64,000 nt of DNA from Alkalicella caledoniensis (GTDB taxonomy: Bacteria; Bacillota; Proteinivoracia; Proteinivoracales; Proteinivoracaceae), in contig NZ_CP058559.1 in NCBI RefSeq assembly GCF_014467015.1, positions 2,356,001-2,420,000 on the forward strand, given 5' to 3'. Positions 26,115 to 35,538 of the stretch are shown one piece after another; the first letter of the stretch is position 1; each line of letters opens with the position of its first letter. The translations under genes were made by a program, and so were the position numbers. Under the pieces are notes generated by a model. That model saw only the letters and a program-made list of their open reading frames with translations. It did no database searches and was not told the DNA's origin.

Positions 26115-26144
26115 AAAAAGGCACACTATATGCGTGCCTTTTTT
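26115..26144 (+). terminator. Terminator
   Basis: AAAAAGGCAC pairs with GTGCCTTTTTT. The stem start is the same as in the terminator hit by the IS1182 element, but the loop is different. Confidence 0.8.
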
Positions 26145-26223
26145 CTATATTCATATTTTGAAATCTAAACCCTTAAATCATCGCCCACGAGTAATTTGGT
26201 TTCTTGAAATAATTTCTAACCAT

Positions 26224-27021
26224 TTATGCCAAAAGAACAAGGCTAATGGCCATCACGATCATTCCTGCAATTGTTCCATATACTGAAAGGTGGTGATCAC
26301 CATATTCCCTTGCAGCAGGTAATAGCTGATCCAATGAAATATAAACCATAATTCCTCCTACGCCAGCAAAAACAATACCAAAAATTACTTCTGTCATAAA
26401 GGGAGCTAAGATTAAGTAACCAACCAATGCTCCCACTGGTTCTGCCAATCCGGAGAAGAAAGAGTACAAGAAGGCTTTTAATCTACTTCCTGTGGCATAA
26501 TATATCGGAATAGACACTGCAATACCTTCTGGAATATTATGAAGAGCAATAGCTATTCCAATACTAATACCTAAAGCAGGATCTTTAAGAGTTGATATTA
26601 ATGTTGCAAATCCCTCAGGAAAATTATGAATAGCAACAGCTAAAGCTGTGAACATCCCCATTCTAAGCAAACGTTTCTCATCGGTACTTTTCTTATTACC
26701 AGTACTATTATCGTTTTTTACATCTTCTTCGAAAGAGGGGATTAGCTTATCAATTAAGCCAATAAAAAGCATACCACCAAAAAAGGCCATAACATTAACC
26801 ATAGAACCAAGTCTTAAGCCTAGTTCCTCAACGAGGGACTCATTGGCCTTAAAAAATATTTCTATCATTGATACATATATCATTACTCCAGCAGAAAATC
26901 CTAATGATATAGAAAGAAATTTTGTGTTAGTTTTCTTGGTAAATAATGCAATAAGGCTTCCAATACCCGTAGAAAGTCCTGCCAACAATGTTATAGTAAA
27001 AGCAAATAATAAATCTCCCAT
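26224..27021 (-). CDS. ZIP-family metal transporter (ZupT-like)
   Basis: A 265-residue protein with about eight membrane segments. The ZIP metal-site helices are clear: VAIHNFPEGFATL (helix 4, HNFPEG) and IALHNIPEGIAV (helix 5, HNIPEG). A short charged cytoplasmic loop (about residues 97-117) separates the halves. It should import zinc or other divalent cations. It is a single-gene unit on the minus strand. Confidence 0.9.
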   Translation of the reverse strand: MGDLLFAFTITLLAGLSTGIGSLIALFTKKTNTKFLSISLGFSAGVMIYVSMIEIFFKANESLVEELGLRLGSMVNVMAFFGGMLFIGLIDKLIPSFEEDVKNDNSTGNKKSTDEKRLLRMGMFTALAVAIHNFPEGFATLISTLKDPALGISIGIAIALHNIPEGIAVSIPIYYATGSRLKAFLYSFFSGLAEPVGALVGYLILAPFMTEVIFGIVFAGVGGIMVYISLDQLLPAAREYGDHHLSVYGTIAGMIVMAISLVLLA

Positions 27022-27154
27022 CTCACAACCTCCCTAATAATTTCATGTTAAGTTTTACTCTATGGGGAAAGAGTTTCCTAAACATAATACATGATATGAA
27101 ATAAAAAAAAGTTGGCTACTATTTTCAACCATCTTTTTTCGGGAGTATTGTATA

Positions 27155-27268
27155 ATGAAAGACATAAGCAAGGAAAAAGTAGTTGAATCTAAAGGTGACA
27201 AGCCCCTAACAGAGGCAAATCCAAAGCAACAGTGGGTTAAATTCTTAATAGTCATAGAAAAAGAATAA
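27155..27268 (+). CDS. Possible small ORF (37 residues)
   Basis: A short charged open frame (MKDISKEKVVESKGD... ending FLIVIEKE) has a CGGGAG nine bases upstream. I do not recognise it. It lies in the gap between the ZIP transporter and deoD; it may be a small protein or chance. Confidence 0.25.
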   Translation: MKDISKEKVVESKGDKPLTEANPKQQWVKFLIVIEKE

Positions 27269-27346
27269 GTTCCTTTTTGTAATGGAAAATAACTAGTGAT
27301 ATAATATAAATATTAAAATGTGAAATTCCAAAAGGAGGAAATATAA

Positions 27347-28060
27347 ATGATACCAACACCACATATAGAATCAAAAAATAAGGATGAAATTGCAAAAACA
27401 GTTTTAATGCCTGGAGATCCCTTACGGGCTAAGTTTATAGCTGATACATTTTTAGAAGATGTAACACAGTTTAACGGTGTTCGAAATGTTTTGGGATATA
27501 CCGGGACCTATAAGGGGAGAAGAATTTCCGTTATGGCAAGTGGTATGGGAATGCCTAGTATAGGAATCTATTCCTATGAACTTTATAAATTTTACGATGT
27601 AGAAAATATTATACGAATCGGGTCTTGTGGAGGCTACACTCCAGATGTAAAACTATATGATGTAATTTTGGCCAAGGATGTTTGGAGTGAGTCAAGTTTC
27701 GCTAAAGTACAAAGTGGATATGAAAGTGATGTGGTTGAAGGTACCCCTGAGCTAAACCAAAGACTTATGGAATATGCTGAGGAGTTAGAAATCCCAATGC
27801 ATATAGAGAGAATTCACTCCTCTGATGTATTCTATAGAGAAAACTTTGAAGAATATAAAGAAATCCACCATAAGCATGGCTGCGTAGCTGTAGAAATGGA
27901 AGCTTTTGCCCTTTTCCATAATGCACAGGTGCTTGGGAAAAATGCAGCATGTTTACTTACTGTATCAGACAACTTAGCAACCCATGAAGCCACAACTTCC
28001 GAAGAGAGACAAAATGCATTCACTAACATGATGAAGATAGCATTGGAAATGGCAGAGTAG
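27347..28060 (+). CDS. deoD: Purine nucleoside phosphorylase, DeoD type
   Basis: A 237-residue hexameric-type phosphorylase: TPHIESKNKDEIAKTVLMPG (start region), GMGMPSIGIYSYEL (phosphate/ribose site) and VAVEMEAFALF (purine-ribose site) are all diagnostic. It cleaves purine (deoxy)nucleosides with phosphate in nucleoside salvage. Length is normal. AGGAGG precedes the ATG, and a terminator follows within 10 bp, so it is monocistronic. Confidence 0.95.
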   Translation: MIPTPHIESKNKDEIAKTVLMPGDPLRAKFIADTFLEDVTQFNGVRNVLGYTGTYKGRRISVMASGMGMPSIGIYSYELYKFYDVENIIRIGSCGGYTPDVKLYDVILAKDVWSESSFAKVQSGYESDVVEGTPELNQRLMEYAEELEIPMHIERIHSSDVFYRENFEEYKEIHHKHGCVAVEMEAFALFHNAQVLGKNAACLLTVSDNLATHEATTSEERQNAFTNMMKIALEMAE

Positions 28061-28070
28061 ATATCATTTA

Positions 28071-28097
28071 AAAATCCTCCTAATGGAGGATTTTTTT
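28071..28097 (+). terminator. deoD terminator
   Basis: AAAATCCTCC-taat-GGAGGATTTTTTT. Confidence 0.85.
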
Positions 28098-28248
28098 AAT
28101 GATAAGATTGGTAGAAATACAAGAAAAGGGATTTAATTAACAATATATTAAATAATGCGGCAATATATTGAAAATAAGTGCACTGAAGATTATAATCTTT
28201 GTGTGGTGAAATATTGCATCTGTTTATATTTAGGAGGGGAAGTTTTAG

Positions 28249-29310
28249 GTGAGAATTAAAGAAGAATTACTTGATAAGTGTTTATCTAATATCATAAACA
28301 AAAAGGATGTTTATAGTGCGGTATTTTGTGTTGAAAGTGGTGATGGTTCTTTTTCTTGGACAGGAGCTGCTGGGGAGATGCAAAGGGATAGCCAGTTCAT
28401 GATCGCAAGTGTTACAAAACTATATGTTACTGCAGTTGTCATGGGTCTTGTGGAGGAAGGGAAACTAAAACTAGAAGACAAAATCGGTAAGTATTTGCCT
28501 AATGAGTACATGCAGGGGCTTCATGTACTTAAAGGAGTAGAGTACTCCAATGAAATAACTGTTAAACACCTTATTTCAAATACCTCAGGCTTGCCAGATT
28601 ACTTTTTTCATAAAGAACATAACAAGAAAACATCTGCATCACAATTACTAACAGGGCAAGATGAATCTTGGGATGTAGAAAAAACCATTGAAACAGTAAA
28701 GAAATTAACACCCAACTTTGCTCCAGGAAAAAAGGGGAAAGCGGCATATTCCGATACTAACTATCAGATCCTTGGTAAAATTATTGAGATAATTATAGGT
28801 AAAAACATAGGCGAAGTATTTAAGGATTATATCTTTGACGAGCTCAATTTACAAAAATCCTATGTTTATAACGATATTTCCGATACTAAGCCTGTACCTT
28901 TCTACTATAAATCACAAAAGTTGTGGTTGCCTAACTACATGGCGTCCGTTTCAACTGAGGGCGGTATAGTCTCAACCGTAGATGAGTTAATGATTTTCCT
29001 AAAAGAGTTTTTTAAGGGGCGTTTTCTCCCAAAGGAGAAGATAGAAGGACTAAAAAAATGGAACTTAATATTGCCTCCACCTAGTCTTTTCTATTACGGT
29101 ATAGGTCTAGAGAAATTATTCACTCCAAGAATAGTATCACCTTTTAAACCTATAACGGAGGTAGTAGGATTTTGGGGACAAACTGGTTCCTTTGCGTGGT
29201 ATAACCCTGAAACTGATCTATACTTTACAGGAACCACTAACCAGATTAACGGATCAGGGCATGCTGTTGCAGGAAGTGCAATTTTGAGGATAATTAAATC
29301 AGTATTATAA
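28249..29310 (+). CDS. Serine hydrolase, class C beta-lactamase-like
   Basis: A 353-residue protein with the penicillin-binding fold motifs SVTK (SxxK, about residues 51-54), YSDTNY (YxN) and a C-terminal region WGQTGSFAWYNP near 305 where the HxG/KTG equivalent would lie. No signal peptide is seen, so it is probably a cytoplasmic esterase/peptidase relative rather than a secreted beta-lactamase. The start is GTG 28249 behind AGGAGGGG. It is monocistronic, with a terminator after it. Confidence 0.8.
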   Translation: MRIKEELLDKCLSNIINKKDVYSAVFCVESGDGSFSWTGAAGEMQRDSQFMIASVTKLYVTAVVMGLVEEGKLKLEDKIGKYLPNEYMQGLHVLKGVEYSNEITVKHLISNTSGLPDYFFHKEHNKKTSASQLLTGQDESWDVEKTIETVKKLTPNFAPGKKGKAAYSDTNYQILGKIIEIIIGKNIGEVFKDYIFDELNLQKSYVYNDISDTKPVPFYYKSQKLWLPNYMASVSTEGGIVSTVDELMIFLKEFFKGRFLPKEKIEGLKKWNLILPPPSLFYYGIGLEKLFTPRIVSPFKPITEVVGFWGQTGSFAWYNPETDLYFTGTTNQINGSGHAVAGSAILRIIKSVL

Positions 29311-29333
29311 TAAACCAGTAAAATGTCAATATT

Positions 29334-29369
29334 AAAAGACCTTAGCTTATTAAATTGCTGAGGTCTTTT
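29334..29369 (+). terminator. Terminator after the serine hydrolase
   Basis: AAAAGACCT/AGGTCTTTT stem extended by AGC/GCT with one unpaired base on each side. Confidence 0.8.
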
Positions 29370-29381
29370 AGTTTTCTCAGC

Positions 29382-29410
29382 TAGTAACATAAATATTTTT
29401 TATGTTACTA
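29382..29410. promoter_or_regulatory. 12-bp perfect dyad next to the ECF promoter
   Basis: TAGTAACATAAA and its complement are separated by five bases, eight bases upstream of the -35 element of the ECF operon. It is likely an operator for an additional regulator. Confidence 0.5.
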
Positions 29411-29417
29411 TTAAAAA

Positions 29418-29446
29418 TGAAACTATTTTTCCATTTTCCCCGTTTA
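29418..29446 (+). promoter_or_regulatory. Candidate ECF-sigma autoregulatory promoter
   Basis: TGAAAC, 17 bases, CGTTTA: a -35 AAC motif with CGT-type -10, as for sigma-W-like ECF factors. It lies 25 bp before the ECF sigma gene, so self-activation is likely. Confidence 0.6.
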
Positions 29447-29469
29447 TATTGTGAAAGGGAGGTGAGGGA

Positions 29470-30054
29470 GTGCACCTTGGAGATGATCAGCTAGTGAAAG
29501 AGATAATTTCTGGTAGCAAATCTTCTTTAGATGTCCTTGTGAATAGGTATTATGAACTTATTTATAGTTATTCAATGCGGCAAGTAAATGACTATCATTT
29601 GGCTTGTGATTTAACACAGGAAGTTTTCGTTAAAATGATGATGAATATAAATAAATATAGAGTGGGTACTGATAGCTTCAAGTACTGGCTCCTTAAAATA
29701 GCATTGAATCACATCAGGGATTACTTTAGGAGTGAAAAAAACAGAAAAAGCACAGCTTTCGATAACATGGAGTATCTATCCAATAATGACATTAACAATG
29801 ACAATATGATAAATATGTTAGAAATTCACGAAAAGAGCAAGGAAGTAAAAAAAGCTATATATAGTCTCAAGGAACAAGAAAAGGAAATTGTTATTCTTAA
29901 GTATTATAACGATATGACTATTAAAGAGATAAGCGGTATAACAGGCAACAATGAATCCACAATAAAATCAAGACTGTACAGGGCCCTTGAAAAACTGCGT
30001 AGACATTTAAAGGGAGGAGATATAATTGAGAAAAGATCAAATGGAAAGAGATAG
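29470..30054 (+). CDS. ECF RNA polymerase sigma factor
   Basis: A 194-residue sigma-70 family ECF protein: region 2 (YSMRQVNDYHLACDLTQEVFVK and KYWLLKIALNHIRDYFR, quoted in pieces) and region 4 (EIVILKYYNDMTIKEISGI...STIKSRLYRALEKLRRHL in parts). The start is GTG 29470 behind GGAGGTGAG. The 3' end overlaps the next gene by 29 bp. It should direct transcription of its own operon, which encodes an ABC exporter and membrane proteins, a cell-envelope stress setting. Confidence 0.9.
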   Translation: MHLGDDQLVKEIISGSKSSLDVLVNRYYELIYSYSMRQVNDYHLACDLTQEVFVKMMMNINKYRVGTDSFKYWLLKIALNHIRDYFRSEKNRKSTAFDNMEYLSNNDINNDNMINMLEIHEKSKEVKKAIYSLKEQEKEIVILKYYNDMTIKEISGITGNNESTIKSRLYRALEKLRRHLKGGDIIEKRSNGKR

Positions 30055-30829
30055 GGAGTATTCTGAAGAAGAATTGGATGGAATATTAGAATCCTTAGAG
30101 TTGTACCACTTTCAAATAGATAAGCCTAAAAAGAGGCAGATCGATAATTGTGTAGAATCTTTGTATCAGTACGTGCCAAGTAAAATTTCTTTTGTTGAAA
30201 GATTAGGTTTTATAATAAATGAAGTGAAGCTTGAGTTATCATACTTTAATAAATTCCAGTTAAAGTGGTTGGTAGCAATAATGATTATGTTTATGGTATT
30301 AGTGGTGACTGGTGGAAACAAGCCAGAAACTATGTTTTTAAGCCTCGCGGCAGTACCTACAGTAATAGGTTTCTTAAGTCTTAACAAAAGTAAGGGAAGT
30401 AAAATGCTAGAATTAGAGCTTAGTTTGAAAAGAAGTTGGAAGAATAGGATGTTTACAAAGTTACTGATAAACTATGGTATATCTTTAATTATTTTAGTAA
30501 TCATGGGTATATGGGGATTAAGTAATGGAGTAGGCACTGATATTATTAAGTATCTTTCCATGTCATTATCTATCATTGGGGTACTTAGTATCATAAGTCT
30601 ATGGGTTTTGTTCTATTCTAGGGGTTTGGTAGGTTCAATTGTTACCATACTATTGTGGTTAACTATAAGTGGCGGACCGTTGTATTCCACTTGGTACTTT
30701 AGTCTGTTGGAAAAAATATCAACTATAAACTATATTGTTGGATCTTTAATGACAACAGGGTTATTCATTTATTGTCTAATAAAGCTAACAAAGAGTGACT
30801 ATGATGTAACTGTTCAGATTGTTACGTAA
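30026..30829 (+). CDS. Multi-pass membrane protein, probable anti-sigma factor
   Basis: A 267-residue protein: a cytoplasmic N-terminal segment of about 80 residues rich in acidic and basic residues, then about six membrane helices. No zinc-finger HxxxCxxC is visible, so it is not a ZAS-type anti-sigma. Position decides the call: it overlaps the sigma gene by 29 bp (TTG 30026 with GGGAGGAG upstream), which implies coupled translation. It could also be a sensor permease. Confidence 0.6.
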   Translation: MRKDQMERDREYSEEELDGILESLELYHFQIDKPKKRQIDNCVESLYQYVPSKISFVERLGFIINEVKLELSYFNKFQLKWLVAIMIMFMVLVVTGGNKPETMFLSLAAVPTVIGFLSLNKSKGSKMLELELSLKRSWKNRMFTKLLINYGISLIILVIMGIWGLSNGVGTDIIKYLSMSLSIIGVLSIISLWVLFYSRGLVGSIVTILLWLTISGGPLYSTWYFSLLEKISTINYIVGSLMTTGLFIYCLIKLTKSDYDVTVQIVT

Positions 30830-30852
30830 AAGAAATAATAGGGAGGATTACT

Positions 30853-31719
30853 ATGAATTTACAGATGAGTAATATTACAAAAACATATAAAAACAAAGTA
30901 ATTCTAAAAAATGTTTCGCTAAAACTATTTGGTGGCATATATGGACTAGTAGGGCCCAATGGAGCAGGTAAAACCACACTTATGAGAATAATTAGTGATA
31001 TTTTACCTCAAGATAGTGGGGGAATTTATTTTAATGGTATGAGTAAAGAAGATCTTAATGAGAGATATAGGGAATTGCTTGGGTACCTGCCACAGGAAAT
31101 GGGATTTTACGAACATTTTACTGGTGAGGAATTCTTGAAGTATATTTCTGCTCTCAAAGGTTTAACAAAAGAGCAGGCAGACGAAAGAGTACGGGATACT
31201 TTAGATTTTGTAAACTTAACCCTTGAAAAAAAGAAAAAGATAGCTAAGTATTCAGGTGGAATGAAAAGACGGCTGGGAATTGCCCAGGCATTACTGAACG
31301 ATCCTAAAATCCTAATACTAGATGAGCCTACAGTAGGACTGGATCCCATGGAGAGGATTCGTTTTAAGAACCTTTTATCAAGGATTTCTGTGAATAAGAT
31401 TATAATTTTATCAACCCATATAGTATCAGATATAGAAGGCCTTGCAAAAGAAATAATTCTTATGGATAAAGGGAACCTTAAAGGCATTTTTTGTCCAGAA
31501 GAATTATTGAAGAGTGTTAATGGCAAGGTTTATGAAATTAGTATAGAAGAGAATATGTATGGAGATTATGATGGAACATATCTAATTTCAAAAAGGGAAA
31601 TAGAAACCAATGGAAAAGTAAAGCTAAGAATAATTAGTGATACACATGTAAAGGGGAAACTAGTACAAGGGACACTAGAGGATGCATACCTATATCATCT
31701 AGAAAGGGGAGGGGCTTAA
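30853..31719 (+). CDS. ABC transporter ATP-binding protein
   Basis: A 288-residue ABC ATPase: Walker A GPNGAGKTT (about residues 36-44), signature YSGGMKRRLG, Walker B ILILDEPTVGLDP, and switch STHIVSD. It is similar to bacitracin/lantibiotic exporter ATPases. The permease starts two bases after its stop, so they are coupled. It is third in the ECF operon. Substrate likely a membrane-active compound; this is inference from the ECF context. Confidence 0.9.
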   Translation: MNLQMSNITKTYKNKVILKNVSLKLFGGIYGLVGPNGAGKTTLMRIISDILPQDSGGIYFNGMSKEDLNERYRELLGYLPQEMGFYEHFTGEEFLKYISALKGLTKEQADERVRDTLDFVNLTLEKKKKIAKYSGGMKRRLGIAQALLNDPKILILDEPTVGLDPMERIRFKNLLSRISVNKIIILSTHIVSDIEGLAKEIILMDKGNLKGIFCPEELLKSVNGKVYEISIEENMYGDYDGTYLISKREIETNGKVKLRIISDTHVKGKLVQGTLEDAYLYHLERGGA

Positions 31720-31720
31720 A

Positions 31721-32851
31721 ATGGGGACTTTAGTCAAATGGGAATTAAAGCGATTTTTGAAAAGGAAATATATATTTGTCATCACCACATTGTTAATTTT
31801 ACTTAACTTATATATAGTTAACTATGAATATGATAGTTATATGAACTATAGTATGTATATGGAAAACATGGGAGAGGAACTATCCTTTTTACAAGGAGAA
31901 GTAACACCCCCAAAAAGGATGTTGGTGGAGGAAGAAATTAAAAAGATAGAATTAGCTAAGGAGAATGTTAGAAGTGAATCTGAGGGTTCAAGGTTGGTAC
32001 TGAAGGGATTTCTGTATAGTGACTACATAAACTACATAGACAACCCACTTTTTCCTTTTAAATATGAAGATAAGGTTTTTGATAATAGGGAGGAATTAGT
32101 AGACACATTAACAACCCTAGAGCCTAACTCCAAAGAATATATAGAGCTCAATGGCTATTTAAGTATAACTGAAAATGTAAAAAACGATAGATTTTTTATA
32201 ATGGGTTGGGACTATATTTTTCAGCAAAATTTCCTCATGTTTCTTATGGTTGTTATAATAATTTCAATGACTTCGGTTTTTGGAGAAGATTATACCAGTG
32301 GTGTTGCTTCATTAACACTAAGCACAAAGTACGGAAAAAGTAAGCTAGTCCATGCGAGGGTAATTGCTGCTGTGATATTTTCAACACTAATACTATCCTC
32401 CTTTTTTATTTCTGAGGTTGCTATGAAACTATGGCTACATGGGATAAATGGATATCAAGGAAGGTTATCACAGATGGGTTTTATATATTTAAATAATGCA
32501 ACACCGATTACCCAATTGGTAATATTCTTTCTCTTTACTTTGCTAGCAGCAGCGGTATTATCTATACTGACCTTAGGGATAAGTTTATTCACTAAGAAAA
32601 CCCTGCGCGCAATTGTAGTAATGGTTTTATTAAATATAGTTGCTGAGGCCGTAAGGATCACAATAATAAATAATTTTAGTATTAGGATATTGGTCAATAA
32701 CTTCTTTTCTAGCTTTATTGAGTATAACCCCAAAATTATATTTGGAGCTGTCATACACTATCCTGTCGTTTTGGTTTTCTGGCTATTTGTAGTGTTTGTA
32801 TTGAGTACTTTCCTGGTAGTATATAAAGGTAGACAACAGTACTTGACATAG
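31721..32851 (+). CDS. ABC-2 type permease
   Basis: A 376-residue membrane protein with one N-terminal helix (about 18-35), a long extracytoplasmic segment (about 40-165) and five more helices to the end. It is the partner of the preceding ATPase. The large external loop may recognise the substrate. A hairpin with T-tract lies 16 bp after the stop, so downstream genes probably receive less transcript. Confidence 0.8.
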   Translation: MGTLVKWELKRFLKRKYIFVITTLLILLNLYIVNYEYDSYMNYSMYMENMGEELSFLQGEVTPPKRMLVEEEIKKIELAKENVRSESEGSRLVLKGFLYSDYINYIDNPLFPFKYEDKVFDNREELVDTLTTLEPNSKEYIELNGYLSITENVKNDRFFIMGWDYIFQQNFLMFLMVVIIISMTSVFGEDYTSGVASLTLSTKYGKSKLVHARVIAAVIFSTLILSSFFISEVAMKLWLHGINGYQGRLSQMGFIYLNNATPITQLVIFFLFTLLAAAVLSILTLGISLFTKKTLRAIVVMVLLNIVAEAVRITIINNFSIRILVNNFFSSFIEYNPKIIFGAVIHYPVVLVFWLFVVFVLSTFLVVYKGRQQYLT

Positions 32852-32867
32852 ACACTTTTGATAACAG

Positions 32868-32899
32868 AAAGAATGCCCCTTAATAGAGGCATTCTTTTT
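32868..32899 (+). terminator. Intra-operon terminator after the ABC permease
   Basis: AAAGAATGCC/GGCATTCTTT stem with short loop and T-tract. The long ORF reading through it shows why I moved the next gene's start downstream. Confidence 0.8.
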
Positions 32900-32998
32900 A
32901 TTTTTATAAAAGAAGGAGAATCAATACATAAAATAGAAAGATTGATATGTCATAAATATGTTTTTAGCTATTTCTTGGCTGAAGAGGGGAGGTTTGAA

Positions 32999-34297
32999 AT
33001 GGGGATTATAATTTTTTTGACTGGATTACTTATTGAGATTGCTCTACTTATATATTGTGTAATCAGTCAATCTCAGCAACAGAAAGTAAAAGGTATTATA
33101 AGAATAATGACCTTAGTGTTGTTTGCCATATTAATTCCATTGCAAGTTATCCAGTGGAGCTTTCGTTATTACTTCATAACTGTTTTTTTATTTGCCATGG
33201 GATTAAGGGGTTTAGTTACAATTTCAAGAAAAAGTGGAATCAAAGGTTCTTTTAAACCTTCAATAATTATCCGTAACACAATAGTAAGGGTTATTTTTTT
33301 CTTTATAGCAACTTTGCCAGCAATACTATTTCCTCAATATGATATTTTACCTACCACAGGGAGCTATGAGGTATCCACAGTTCAATATATATATATAGAT
33401 GAAAATCGAGTTGAAACATTTACTGAAACTGGTGATAATAGAAAGCTAAATGTGGGATTTTGGTATCCTGAAAATGGGGAAGGTACTTACCCCCTCATTA
33501 TTTTTTCACATGGAGGCATAAGTACTAAAACCAGCAATGAGTCCCTTTACAATGAACTAGCCAGTCATGGATACATTGTTGCTTCTATTGACCATACTTA
33601 CCATAGCTTATTCACTACTGATGATGGGAAAGCCATATTAATTGATAGAAACTATATGAAGGAACTTAATGTAGAAGATGCAAAAGCAAATCCTCAGCAA
33701 AGCCATGAGTACTACCAGAAATGGATGAATGTGCGGACGGGTGATATAAATTTTGTCATAGACTATATCATTTCAAAAGCTACAGGTACACAGGATGAAG
33801 CAATTTATGAGTTGGTGGATATAGAAAACATTGGGGTAATGGGTCACTCTTTAGGTGGTTCAGCTGCCTTAGCTATAGGTAGAACTAGGACTGATATTAA
33901 GGCAGTAATCGCTTTGGAATCACCTTTTATGGGTGATATCTTGGGAGTCAAAGACGGTCAGTTCGTTTTTACAGACGATATATATCCCATACCTGTGTTA
34001 AATATATACTCAGATAGCTCATGGAATCATCTAGAAAAATGGCCACAATACAAACAAAACTATAATTTACTATCAGAAACAGATGGAGTAGCTTATAATA
34101 TTTATATCAGTGGGGCAGGTCATTTTACCCTCTCGGATCTTGGGCTATTAAGTCCTATTCTTTCAAGGGTTTTAAATGGTTTTAAATCAACCACTGATGT
34201 AAAGTATGTTTTAGAAATTATAAACGAAGTGAGTCTAGAATTCTTTAACTCATATCTAAAAGGGCAAGGGGAGTTCGATTTAGGTGGCAGTTATTAG
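32999..34297 (+). CDS. Membrane-anchored alpha/beta hydrolase (PAF-acetylhydrolase-like)
   Basis: A 432-residue protein: four hydrophobic segments in the first about 120 residues, then an alpha/beta-hydrolase domain with the oxyanion region FSHGG, nucleophile elbow GHSLGG and late histidine in SGAGHFTLSD. The layout resembles platelet-activating-factor acetylhydrolase/lipase relatives. ATG 32999 is chosen for GGGGAGG nine bases upstream; the open frame extends 47 codons further through a terminator and is not credible there. It probably acts on envelope lipids or esters. Confidence 0.8.
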   Translation: MGIIIFLTGLLIEIALLIYCVISQSQQQKVKGIIRIMTLVLFAILIPLQVIQWSFRYYFITVFLFAMGLRGLVTISRKSGIKGSFKPSIIIRNTIVRVIFFFIATLPAILFPQYDILPTTGSYEVSTVQYIYIDENRVETFTETGDNRKLNVGFWYPENGEGTYPLIIFSHGGISTKTSNESLYNELASHGYIVASIDHTYHSLFTTDDGKAILIDRNYMKELNVEDAKANPQQSHEYYQKWMNVRTGDINFVIDYIISKATGTQDEAIYELVDIENIGVMGHSLGGSAALAIGRTRTDIKAVIALESPFMGDILGVKDGQFVFTDDIYPIPVLNIYSDSSWNHLEKWPQYKQNYNLLSETDGVAYNIYISGAGHFTLSDLGLLSPILSRVLNGFKSTTDVKYVLEIINEVSLEFFNSYLKGQGEFDLGGSY

Positions 34298-34356
34298 TTA
34301 GTTTTGTTAATAAGCTGCTGAATTTCCCATTTGCAGAAAGGGGATTTAAAATAGGG

Positions 34357-35322
34357 ATGAAAGAAATAGAAAGGAATCATTTGTATATAGGGGGAGTACT
34401 TTTACTTTACTATATAATATGGAATGCTATAGAGTATTTTCTAGGAGGATATTTCAATCCTAGTGTTCAGACAGTTAGTAATATAGCAATATTTTCGGTG
34501 ATAGTAATCTTTAGTCATATGGTGACACATTTATTTCCATGTGTTCATTATGCTGCTCTACGTAAACTAGAGATAAATAAAATATTTAGATTAAATAGCA
34601 TAAACAAAAAACAACTACTTCTTACTTTGGGCATCTTTATAACATTTAATATAATGGCTTCAGTGATAATAGTAACACAGGATGCTATACTTAAGAATTT
34701 TGGAATTAGCTTTAAAATGAATGATTATATAATTGCAGATAATCTAGTAGCATGCTTAGTATTAGTTGCTATAATTGGAATACTAATCCCTATAGCTGAA
34801 GAATTGTTTTACAGGGGTTTATTATTAAGAGGTATGGAGGGGATAAACCCTTATTTTGCTATTACCCTTTCGGCTATTTATTTTGCGATTTATCATAATA
34901 ATCCTTACAGGTTAATAACATTATTCTTCTTTGCAGTACTTTTTGGATTGGTTACACATTACACAAGGTCGATTATACCAGGGATTATAATGCATATACT
35001 CAATAATACAGTCTTTGTAGTATACTCATACTTTCAAGGAAAAGAAGTAGCAACATCTCAGTACAATGGTATTTCAGAATTAGAGCTATTGTTTTTTAAC
35101 AGTTACTGGGTGCTACTTCTTTTATTTACTATTAGCGCTATTCTCTGTGTTTTATTATTTAATAAGCTAAGAGGCATATCTGACTATCCGATTAAAGGAG
35201 ACAGTCCTTGTTTATCATTGGAAGAAAAGAAGAGAGGATTACTATTTATTATCCCACCATTCGTAATTTCAGTTGCTCTCTTTATACTGAGGGCATCTGG
35301 AGTAATTAATATGACATATTAA
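34357..35322 (+). CDS. CPBP-family intramembrane metalloprotease
   Basis: A 321-residue polytopic protein with the CPBP/Abi motifs: EELFYRG (about residues 148-154), a histidine in IYHNNPYR and a final HILNNT. Such proteases process peptides or confer bacteriocin self-immunity. It follows the lipase-like gene by 59 bp with AGGG before the ATG. Together with the ECF sigma and ABC exporter it fits an antimicrobial-resistance operon. Confidence 0.85.
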   Translation: MKEIERNHLYIGGVLLLYYIIWNAIEYFLGGYFNPSVQTVSNIAIFSVIVIFSHMVTHLFPCVHYAALRKLEINKIFRLNSINKKQLLLTLGIFITFNIMASVIIVTQDAILKNFGISFKMNDYIIADNLVACLVLVAIIGILIPIAEELFYRGLLLRGMEGINPYFAITLSAIYFAIYHNNPYRLITLFFFAVLFGLVTHYTRSIIPGIIMHILNNTVFVVYSYFQGKEVATSQYNGISELELLFFNSYWVLLLLFTISAILCVLLFNKLRGISDYPIKGDSPCLSLEEKKRGLLFIIPPFVISVALFILRASGVINMTY

Positions 35323-35344
35323 AATTTTACCTAAAAAACCATGA

Positions 35345-35398
35345 AGTCTCCTCTTCTTAGCCTTCCTTACTCACAAAGTGAGAGCGTAGGAGGGAGAT
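35345..35398. other. Hairpin-rich segment of unknown role
   Basis: CTCAC-aaa-GTGAG forms a tight stem, flanked by partly pairing TCTCC... and ...GGGAGA. A T-run follows at about 35411. It may terminate the ECF operon, or be a remnant of a structured end such as an IS200/IS605 end. I cannot decide. Confidence 0.35.
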
Positions 35399-35538
35399 GA
35401 ATCGGTAGTTTTTGCCTGGTATATGTGATATTTTATAGTCAGTAGTATAAGTATAACTGAAGTGAAAAAAATGCAATTAGATTGCAATAATCATTCAGTA
35501 TTCCTAATGTATTATCAACATGTCACTACTGGATTGTA

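Noticed and set aside
28530-28560. GGAGTAGAGTACTCC-like dyad inside the serine hydrolase gene
   Set aside because: Within coding sequence, with no promoter elements and different spacing; likely chance.
32858-32998. Longer N-terminus of the alpha/beta hydrolase gene
   Set aside because: The extension runs through a terminator hairpin, and ATG 32999 has a strong ribosome-binding site.
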